A program made the translations under genes and the position numbers. This document shows, piece after piece, positions 11,311 through 20,049 of a stretch of 64,000 bases of DNA. Origin of the DNA: Pempheris klunzingeri (lineage: Eukaryota; Chordata; Actinopteri; Acropomatiformes; Pempheridae); contig NC_092034.1 in the NCBI RefSeq assembly GCF_042242105.1, forward strand, positions 3,185,644 through 3,249,643. The letters are read 5' to 3'. Under the pieces are notes generated by a model. It made no database searches and was not told where the DNA came from. It saw nothing but the letters and a program-made list of their open reading frames with translations. The stretch's first letter is position 1. Each line of letters starts with the position of its first letter.

Positions 11311-12930
11311 CGCTGCGGTTTTCAACTCCCACCGCCAGAAGAGCTTCTCACAGATCCCAGGGGAGGTTGGAGATATTGAGTCTGAGTGGACCATGTTCTC
11401 CACCTACATTGTCGAAGTTGTGGTCGTAAGATCTCTGGTGCCTGTTGTGGCGGCAACCACCGAACCTGGTGGTGGACACCGGAAGTAAGGGATGCCGTCA
11501 AGCTGAAGAAGGAGTCCTACCGGGCCTTGTTGGCTCATGGAACTCCTGAGGCAGCTGACGGGTACCGGCAGGCCAAGCGTGCTGCAGCTCGGGCGGTAGC
11601 GGAGGCAAAAACTTGGGCCTGGGAGGAGTTCGGGAAGGCCATGGAGGAGGACTACCGGTTGGCCTCGAGGAAATTCTGGCAAACCATCTGGCGCCTCAGG
11701 AGGGGGAAGCAGGACTCCACCAACACTGTTTACAGTGCGGTTGGGGAGCTGTTGACCTCGACTGGGGATGTTGTTGGGTGGGGGAAGGAATACTTTGAGG
11801 ACCTCCTCAATCCCACCACCAGGTCTTCCATTGAGGAGGCACAGGCTGGGGACTCAGAAGTGGACTCGTCCATCACCCAAGCCGAAGTCACCAAGGTGGT
11901 CAGAAAGCTCCTCTGTGGCAGGGCACCGGGGGTGGACGAGATCTGCCCTGAATACCTCAAGTCTCTGGATGTGCAGGGACTGTCTTGGTTGACACGTCTC
12001 GACCGATAGTCGAACCTCAGATTCAGGAGGAACAATGCGGGTTCCGTCCTGGTCGCGGAACACTGGACCAGCTCCACACTCTCCATCGGGTGCTCAAGGG
12101 TTCATGGGAGTTCGCCCAGCCAGTCCACATGTGCTTTGTGGACTTGGAGAAGGCATTCGACCATGTCCCTCGTGGCATCTTGTGAGGGGTGCTTCGGGAG
12201 TATGGGGTCCGGGGCCCTTTGTTAAGGGCTGTCCGGTCCCTGTACGACCGGAGTAGGAGTCTGGTTCGTATTGCCAGCAGTAAATCAAACCTTTTCCCGG
12301 TGCATGTTGGACTCCGGCAGGGCTGCCCTTTGTCACCGGTTCTGTTCATTATTTTTATTGACAGAATTTCTAGGCACAGCCAGGGGCTGGAGGGGGTCCG
12401 GTTTGGAGACCTCATGATAGCATCTCTGCTTTTTGTGGATGATGTTGTCATGTTGGCTTCATCGAGCCGAGACCTCCATGGTGCGCTGGGGCGGTTTGCA
12501 GCCAAGTGTGAAGCGGCTGGGATGAGAATCAGCACCTCCAAGTCCGAGGCCATGGTTCTCGACCGGAAAAAGGTGGTTTGCCCTCTCCAGGTCAGTGGAG
12601 AGTCCTTGCCTCAAATGGAGGAGTTCAAGTATCTCGGGGTCTTGTTCACGAGTGGGGGAAAGATGGAGCGAGAGACCGACAGGCGGATCTGTGCAGCGGC
12701 CGTTGTATCGGTCCGTTGTGGTGAAGAGGGAGCTGAACCAAAAGGCAAAGCTCTCGATTTACCGGTCGATCTACGTTCCTACCCTCACCTATGGTCAAGA
12801 GCTTTGGGTCATGACCGAAAGAACGAGATCAGGGATACAAGCGGCTGAAATGAGTTTCCTCCGCAGGGTGGCTGGGCGCACCCTTAGAGATAGGGTGAGG
12901 AGCTCAGCCATCCGGGAGGGGCTCAGACCA
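11311..12930 (+). mobile_element. Non-LTR retrotransposon (LINE) fragment, rearranged and dead
   Basis: GC-rich sequence unlike its surroundings encodes pieces of a LINE ORF2. Order: the linker after the endonuclease (AEAKTWAWEEFGKAME, ASRKFWQTIWRLRRGK), an abrupt jump near 12003 from TRLD to RPIVEPQ that removes part of the reverse transcriptase fingers/palm, then FRPGRGTLDQ, VDLEKAFDHVPRG, a stop at 12183, GLRQGCPLSPVLF, LLFVDDVVML (the catalytic FADD-type motif reads FVDD), and a frameshift near 12700 before SIYVPTLTYGQELWVM. Both ends are truncated. The family is one that is very common in fish; I do not assign the clade. It replaces about 1 kb of the repeat-unit spacer, because the flanks match unit 1 at ~1282 and ~2305. 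Confidence 0.88.
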
Positions 12931-12947
12931 ATACCAATAAATAAGTG

Positions 12948-13479
12948 TGTAGTGTCTGATATGTGTCTGTAGTGAGTATAAATATGAATGTAGTGTTTGG
13001 TATGTGCCTTTAGGGCATATGATGTTGGTAGTGGTCAGTGTTTCTCTGTTTTGGATCTGTGATCGATTATCTGGAGACAGAGAGACTGGGAATTGCTTGA
13101 CCTGGGCAGTGGAGATCTGACCTTTGCTCCCCCTTACTAGATACTGGGGGATGGTGTCCTTCTAATATATCCATGTACCCCTAAAACAAAGAATAGAACT
13201 GTTATATGGATGAAAACCAGATGTTGGGATGTATGGTCAAAGGGGGTATAAGAAGTGACCAGAGAGGTGGCTCGAGGAAGACGAGGACAGAGAGACAGCA
13301 GATTCAGCCGGGGGTTACACTGTCTGTTCCTAGAATTGGCTGAACGTCTTCCCAGGCTTCCATGGTGCCTGTTAGACAACTGACCTTTTTGCAATAAACC
13401 TATTTTATTCACTAAGTCTTTGTCAGCGGAAGTTTCCTTTCATCAACTGCATATCATCATCATCAGAGAAGATACGACA
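12948..13479 (+). mobile_element. Solo LTR of an endogenous retrovirus/LTR retrotransposon
   Basis: A 532-bp block begins TG (TGTAGTGTCTG) and ends CA (GATACGACA). It is flanked by the 4-bp direct repeat AGTG at 12944-12947 and 13480-13483. It interrupts spacer sequence that is continuous elsewhere in the array (AATAAATAAGTGCAGG). Inside are a TATA-like TATAAG at 13247-13252 and AATAAA at 13393-13398, spaced as expected for an LTR promoter and R region. There is no internal coding sequence, so it is a solo LTR left by recombination between two LTRs. Confidence 0.8.
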
Positions 13480-13631
13480 AGTGCAGATTCAAATTAGGCA
13501 CTTTTCTGTACAAAACATGCAGAAAATCCCAGTGGAGCATGAAACTCACAGACTGAATACAGTGTCTTATTTAAAACTCATATTGTTCTCTTCTTTCTCC
13601 TCTACTATCCTCTCTCCAGTCCACAGCTGAA

Positions 13632-13748
13632 ATGGCAAATCAAAGGAGACTCTTCACACTGTCACTCGCACTACACATATTAAACTCTCCTACTTGGACC
13701 CACACAAAAACATCAGAAAGAGGGATGTGTTTTGAGCAGAAAAGTAGT
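13632..13748 (+). pseudogene. Relic 5' coding end with intact ATG
   Basis: Behind an acceptor ending at 13619, the ATG and the first dozen codons match the Cys-rich genes (MANQRRLFTLSL). The frame then runs into unrelated sequence shared with the relics at 2453 and 7972 and stops at TAG 13746-13748. No modules follow. This is the least decayed of the three relics and shows what the other two looked like before losing the start codon. Confidence 0.7.
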
Positions 13749-13799
13749 TTTTACACAAAACTTGTTTTGTTGGAAAAATGTCCTGAATAAACATTAGTC

Positions 13800-14714
13800 G
13801 GTAGGATCGGTAGGATCCAGCCAAATGATCCTCTTCCGCCACTCCCTCAGCATCTGCTTTGGGGTCCCACAGGACGCCAGCTGCTCTGGATAATCTACAG
13901 GAAATTTGAGACTATTCTTCACCAGAGAAATATTTGTTTTTTCTTATTCTATCCTCTAACATTTATTGAAATATGTAGATAGTAGACAAGTAGATAGACT
14001 TGAGTTAAAGAATTGATAAACTGTGATTTGACATGGTAGCTCATGGCACAAGCATAATACATTATAAGCATGCTGTGAGCTGTTTTATTATTGTTTTGAT
14101 AGTTTAACCATTATTAAATAGATTAAAATGTTTATAAAAATGAAGGAAGACAAGTCCACAATGAATTGAATGCAGTCTAAAAAAAAAAGCGAGACTATTT
14201 CCCAGAAACCTAGTCTTTAGAACTGAAAGTGAACGAAGAATTGCTGAATTTGTTGTTGTTGCCATAAAACTCAATGTTCTGTCAGTCATTAAGGAGTTAA
14301 CTATCAGAGCACACATTCAACTCTCTGTAGAAGAAGAATGATCAACATAACTTTTCTACGTCCGTATCAACCTTTTTTCTCACGATCATAAAGGCTTCTC
14401 CAGTGCCAGGCAAGAGTAGTTTCACTTCCAAGAAATGAGCAAAGATCTGAGGGGCGTTTCTCTCTCAGACACTCAGCAACAACATATCAGAGGGGTCCCA
14501 ACATATCATATTCAGAGGAGCAGACACGTTTCCATTGTAAGTACACAATCTTAACTTTGTTAAATAATTTAAAATGATTTCTACGAGTCCATCTTTTGCT
14601 TTTTAGTTGATTTTTATAAAGCATTTGACTGTCAGGAGACAAGTTTGTGCTGGTATGGGAGTGAAATAAGGCTGCTTTTTTAGACACAAGGTTCAGTTTG
14701 AAGTTGAATATATA
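13800..14714. other. Spacer, rearranged
   Basis: Parts match the unit spacer (13800-13970 resembles ~2600-2800; 14430-14710 resembles ~2930-3230). The stretch of about 13980-14425 has no counterpart in the other units. No gene is seen. Confidence 0.5.
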
Positions 14715-15231
14715 CACTACTCACAAAAAGTTAGGGATATTCGGCTTTTAGGTGAAATTTCAGGATGAACCACCACCAATACATTTCCTGCTTCAGTTAG
14801 AATTGGTATTTAAACAGTCCTCCTCATCCTGCTGTTCACATTCTGACATCATGAGACCAAGACGACACCTAACTATTGATCAGCAGCACCTCAACACTGG
14901 AGGCTTCAAACAGGTCCTCAGACAGAAGTGTCCACTGAGCTTAGAGGGTCACAGAGTGTCATCAGGAGGTTGGAACAGTGATACAGAGAGACTGGAAGAG
15001 TCACAGAAAGGAGAGGAGTGGACGTCCTTTGGCCACATCCCAATTTTACATTTACCCTCCACTGTTGTTAGATTTTCTTTCAACAAATTGTTTAAGATGA
15101 AGAAACTACCATTGCATGCTTCTACTTAAATGCCCTACTTTCATGATATAATATCACTGTAGCATTAACTTTTTACATTTTCCATAAATTTCACCTGAAA
15201 GTCGAATATCCCTAACTTTTTGTGAACCCTG
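14715..15231 (+). mobile_element. Tc1/mariner-like non-autonomous DNA transposon (MITE)
   Basis: The ends form imperfect terminal inverted repeats of about 40 bp sharing CACAAAAAGTTAGGGATATT, continuing into AGGTGAAATTT on both sides. The element is flanked by TA, the target duplication of this superfamily. The 517-bp interior has a short open frame starting near 14850 (MRPRRHLTIDQQHL) but no complete transposase. A deleted relative lies at 40055-40318. Confidence 0.82.
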
Positions 15232-15261
15232 TATATATATAAATAAGTAGTCTTGTAGTTG

Positions 15262-16881
15262 TTGTCAGAATCAGAATTCTTTTATTGTCATTGTGCAAGA
15301 AGCACAACGAAATTGAAATGAGAAACAGCAGCTCTCATGGACAGTGCAAACAACGGAAGGTGCAAAATACAGAATAGTGCAAAAGAACGACGGAATAAAC
15401 TTTAGTGCAAAAACTGTACTGGGGGGGTATTAACATTGGATTTTGAAGAAAAAAAGGTATGTTCAAAGAATATATATAAGAAAATATATACAAAAATATA
15501 AATAGGTTCACATTTCTTGGGTTGGTTGTATTTTGGTGTTTTGTATTGTTCAGGTTGTATTGTTGTTATTTAGGGCAATGACAGCTCTGGGGTAGAAGCT
15601 GTTCTTTAGTCTGTTGGTGCTAGACTTTATTGCCCTGAAACGTCTGCCTGAGGGAAGGAGTTGGAAGAGGTAGTGTCCGGGGTGTGAGGAGTCCCTGATG
15701 ATGCTGTGGGCTCTCCTGAGGCAGTGGGTGCTGTAGATGTCCTCCAGAGATGGAAGAGGGCAGCCAGTCAGTCTCTGGGCGGTGTTTATGACCCTCTGGA
15801 GCTGCTTCCTCTCTGCTGCAGTGCAGCTGGAGAACCACAGCGAGATGCCGTGGCTCAGCACCGACTCCACCGAGCAGCGGTAGAAGGACACCAAGAGCTC
15901 AGATCTTAGGTTGTTCTTCCTGAGAATCCTCCGGAAGTAGAGTCTCTGTTGGGCCTTCTTCAGGATCGCTGTAGAGTTAGCAGTCCAGGTCAGGTTTTCA
16001 CCGATGTAGGTGCCCTGGAACCTGAAGTCTGGCACCATCTCCACCCTGTCCCCGTTTATGGTGATGGGCTGAATGTCCGGTTTACACCTCCTGAAGTCGA
16101 CAATCAGTTCCTTCGACTTGGAGGTGTTCAGGATGAGGTTGTTGGTGGTGCACCAGACTGACAGTCGCTCCACCTCCACCCTGTAAGCTGTCTCGTCTCC
16201 TCCGGAGATGAGACCCACCACCGTGGTGTCATCCGCGAACTTGATGATGGTGTTGTTCGGGTGGGTGGAGGTGCAGTTGTGGGTGTAGAGGGTGTAGAGT
16301 AGGGGGCTTAGCACACAGCCCTGTGGGGAGCCGGCGCTGGTGCTCAGTGCTGAGGACAGGTGGGGTCCTACTCTCACCCTCTGGGAGCGGTCCGTCAGGA
16401 AGTCCATGACCCAACAGCAGATGTTGTGGGACAGACCCAGGTCCCCCAGCTTGCTCACCAGTCTGCTCGGAATGATGGTGTTAAAAGCCGAACTGAAGTC
16501 CAGGAAGAGCAGCCTCGCGTAGCTCCCTCGCTGTTCCACATGAGTCAGCGTGGTGTGCAGAGCAGTGGCGATGGCGTCCTCCGTAGACCGGTTGGCTCTG
16601 TAGGCAAACTGGTGGGGGTCGAGTGTGGGTGGCAGGAATGAGGTGATGTGACTCCGTACCAGTTTCTCGAAGCACTTCATTATGATGGGGGTGAGTGCCA
16701 CTGGCCGGTAGTCGTTGAGGCTGCTGATGCTGTTCTTTTTTGGCAGAGGGATGATGGTGGAGGACTTTAAGCAGGGTGGGATGGAGCACTGGGTGAGGGA
16801 CTGGTTGAAGATGCTGGTGAAAACCCCAGCTAGCTGGTCAGCGCAGTCCTTCAGCACCCTCCCCGTCACATCGTCAGGTCG
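15262..16881 (-). mobile_element. LINE insertion (CR1/L2/Rex1-type), 5'-truncated, long open RT frame
   Basis: On the minus strand a 439-codon frame (16869 to 15550) encodes most of a reverse transcriptase and C-terminal region: [49 protein letters not shown] and the catalytic [12 protein letters not shown]. The frame is open to the truncation point and has no ATG of its own. The 3' UTR (15549 to ~15262) has the TTTTATTGTCATTGTGCAAG-type end seen in many fish LINE tails. It is inserted into spacer that is uninterrupted in unit 1 (near 3295), so the insertion is younger than the unit duplication. The endonuclease part is missing, so it cannot move by itself. Confidence 0.87.
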
Positions 16882-18249
16882 ATGTGTTGTTACGAAATAC
16901 TAACATTGTTTATTATAAAAACTGTCTGATACTGTTAAGATGGGAAATTGAGTTTCAACAAAAAAGAAGAATAAGGGAATCTCAAACTTTTATTTTTCTA
17001 AAAGTGCACACTTTATCTTAAGATGCACGCTTTTTCTCTCTATTGTGATCTCTATGTTTGAATACAGCTCTTACTTCAGGCTACTTGAAGTGTAGAAAAG
17101 AGCATTGATTCTTGAGGAAACGTCCTCAAACCTCTGAGCGCCCATGCACTAAACATTGCTACTCACTGACTGCCCTACCTCTCCAGGGGACACAAGCTAC
17201 AAAGACAGCAAGATAAGAAATAAAAGCAAGAAGCTTAAGCATAAATGCTGCCATGTTTTGACACTCACAGTCTGTATTCCCTGAGATATTTGCCAAAGCA
17301 AAGGTTCCTTTACGCGGTGGGTTCAAATAAGGACGTGTAAATAAAATGCATATGTGACAGGAGCTGGTGTTTTTGTCCTCAAGCAGGGCAAAGTTATCTT
17401 TCATGCATTTCATTACATATTATTAAAGTGCGGATTGTAAAGCTTTAAAATCATGTGTCATACACAGAAAACAGTCCAAGACGATATGCTTTTTGAATGA
17501 TGGCACCACTAAAATCAAGGAGCACAATAAAATCCACTCTCACAGGCAGTTAATGGGCTGCAACAACAGCTGGTTAACTCCATCCCCAACTACTCCCTCA
17601 CTTCACTACTTATTATTATCTGTGATTGGGGAGGTTACCCTCACAAACTTACAGGACTGACATGTTTAAATTGTGTCTTAAACAAAACTAAGTAAACACT
17701 AGCAAATGAATCAAAAGATGCCAGGCAAACTTCACTGTCATCATGCACCCAAAACCTGGCTACTTTGCTTTAGTGACCCTAAAAGTATTGTTAATCATAT
17801 TGTGGGAGAACTGGGAGGCTTAACTCTCAATAAAAAAACATAGACATACACATTGACTGGATAAAGCTTGACAGACATTTCTTTACCAAAATATTTCCTC
17901 ATTTCCGCTCTCCTCGCATGATTTTCTTGTAAGAGTTGTGGAATAGTTTTTTTTGGTAACTTGGTTATGGTCAGTAAAAGTCAGAGCTCAAAACTGCTTG
18001 ACTGATGCTGCTTATTTCTCCGTCATACTTTACACCTCAATTAGAAAAAATAAAATTGTGATTTGAAGAAGGCACAATTTCAAGCATGCATCACTTATGG
18101 TGAGTCCAACAGAAAGAAAAAAGGCACCAATAAATAAGTGCAGGATAAAATGAGGCACTTTTCTGTACAAAACATGTAGAAAATCCCAGTGGAGTCTTAT
18201 TTAACTCTCATATTGTTCTCTTCTTTTTCCTCTCCTATCCTCTCCCCAG
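16882..18249. other. 5' flank of copy 4
   Basis: It corresponds to ~3296-4761 upstream of copy 2, with differences in the last 400 bases. It ends with a pyrimidine tract and acceptor (CTCTCCCCAG) at 18240-18249. No other gene is seen. Confidence 0.6.
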
Positions 18250-18261
18250 TCCAAACCTGAA

Positions 18262-19554
18262 ATGGCAAATCAAAGGAGACTCTTCACACTGTCACTCACT
18301 TGGATCCTATTCTTCTCACCATGGCCCATCTCTGGACAAATGCACTTCAGCCACCTTGGGACAAAATGCTCTGGCGACTGTCAGGTTCATGGCACCGAGT
18401 ACCAGTGCACAGTACTCAAGACAGACGGCACAGTAGCACTGCAATACTGCTCGCCTAAGAAGAACGTGGACTACCGCGGATACGAGTGCATTGACTGCTG
18501 TCAGAAGCATGGCTATGGCTACTACTGGTGTCAAACAGCGGCAAACTGGGGATACTGTGGAGATGTGGTAGAGGACTCACTGCATTACGCCTCCGAGTAT
18601 GATGTTCCGTGTTATGATGGCTGTGAAAAGCGAGGTTCTGAGTCCAACTGGTGCCACACCAACATGGGGTGGGATTACTGCTCAACAAGAAAGAATGTTG
18701 CTTCTAAAGGCCAAGTCTGTCACAGTGATTATCCCTGTGACAAAAGTGGACAAAAGTTCTTCTGGTGTTACTTGGAGGGAGGAGGCTGGGACTACTGTGG
18801 ACGAGTGGAGCCAAAGGCAATGATTCATCAAACTTATGAGCTCAAAGAATGCATTGATGAATGTCAGTATGATAAGTCTAAAGAATACTTCTGGTGCCAC
18901 ACTCAAAATGGCTGGGACTACTGCTCACCTCTACCAGACGTCACCTACAAAGGTGAGGACTGTCGCCCAGATCACAAGTGTGAAACCCATGGCTACAGCT
19001 ACAACTGGTGCTTCACAAAAGACAGCTATGGTTACTGTGGAGTTATCCTTCCTGGAGAATGCAGGTATTCTGAGCCACGGCGCAGCAAACGGCAGCCCAA
19101 TAGAAAACCTAACGCAAGACAGGTGATCTGTACTAAGGAGGACAACAACCAGAGAAGAGTGACCACTTTCACAGCAGAAGATGCTCAGCGACAGATATTA
19201 GAACCTAACAATAGGTTACGCACCGAAGCATTAGATTTAATAAACCAGTGGGACAACCAGGGCTTAGGCAACCAGGGCAGATCCAACTTGATCACATCAG
19301 ATAACCTTCGCATTGACCTACAGGGATTGATTAACAGGAATAATCAGCAGTATTACAACCTGCAGATCCAGTGGAACGTGCCACGCCGTAGCGGACAATC
19401 CACCACTCTGGCACAGATTATAGTTCCTCTTGACACTTCAGCTGAGTACATGCGTGAGGCCTTCATGGAGAGTTTACAGCGCCGGGCCAGAATTGTCTTG
19501 GAAGTAACTGAAACTACAATGCCAGGCCGAAATGTTTGTAGGCGACGTAACTGA
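18262..19554 (+). CDS. Cys-rich six-module secreted protein, copy 4 (complete, 430 aa)
   Basis: It has the same layout as copies 2 and 3. All six modules keep their Cys and the Tyr/Phe-x-Trp-Cys core, including module 5 (YFWCHT), which is altered in copy 3. The basic processing-like site is RRSKRQ. The C-terminal domain shows several private changes (for example NNRLRTEALD and RARIVLEV), so it is the most independent copy and has not been homogenised with copies 1 and 2. It ends CRRRN. The start is fixed by the acceptor 12 bases upstream and by the shared MANQRRLF beginning. Function unknown. Confidence 0.88.
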   Translation: MANQRRLFTLSLTWILFFSPWPISGQMHFSHLGTKCSGDCQVHGTEYQCTVLKTDGTVALQYCSPKKNVDYRGYECIDCCQKHGYGYYWCQTAANWGYCGDVVEDSLHYASEYDVPCYDGCEKRGSESNWCHTNMGWDYCSTRKNVASKGQVCHSDYPCDKSGQKFFWCYLEGGGWDYCGRVEPKAMIHQTYELKECIDECQYDKSKEYFWCHTQNGWDYCSPLPDVTYKGEDCRPDHKCETHGYSYNWCFTKDSYGYCGVILPGECRYSEPRRSKRQPNRKPNARQVICTKEDNNQRRVTTFTAEDAQRQILEPNNRLRTEALDLINQWDNQGLGNQGRSNLITSDNLRIDLQGLINRNNQQYYNLQIQWNVPRRSGQSTTLAQIIVPLDTSAEYMREAFMESLQRRARIVLEVTETTMPGRNVCRRRN

Positions 19555-19871
19555 CATACCTGTAGTGTGTTGACCTCAAACACGTGGCGCCATAATTAAC
19601 ATGTCATGTGTCAGGTTAATGTTTGAGTGTAAACTGCATTTAATACAACAATAGCTAGTTGGCCGCTTGTCTGTTATTGACCACATATACACAGCTGTGT
19701 TCCCTTTCCTATAGTCTAGGAAGGTTTTTGCAAAATCCTGTTTAAACCAATCAATTAGTTATCTGCCATTTTGATTTTATCATTCATGTATTCATTTATG
19801 TTTATCCTTAATCATTTATGCATGTTGGGTTTTACTTTCATTTATGCAGTACTTGGTGCATAGAAGTCATC

Positions 19872-19877
19872 AATAAA
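19872..19877 (+). terminator. Polyadenylation signal of copy 4
   Basis: AATAAA in the same context as in the other copies, with the GT-rich downstream element after it. Confidence 0.7.
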
Positions 19878-20049
19878 GCCTTGTTAAAGAATCTGTTGTG
19901 GTGGTTTGTGTGCATAAAGAAATTGGTGGTTGGTTCAGCTGATACAGTGGTGCAGTGACACTCGTGTGTCTGAGACAGAGAAAGAGAGATAAAGGGAACT
20001 ATGTGAATTGCGACAACACATAATTGAAATGCATTGGGTATCTGAATGC

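Noticed and set aside
12023-12553. 176-codon minus-strand frame
   Set aside because: It is antisense to the LINE reverse transcriptase; long antisense frames are expected in this GC-rich sequence.
12948-13479. A complete endogenous retrovirus
   Set aside because: Only one LTR is present and no gag, pol or env sequence lies next to it.
16360-16641. Plus-strand frames across the second LINE
   Set aside because: They are antisense shadows of the RT frame.
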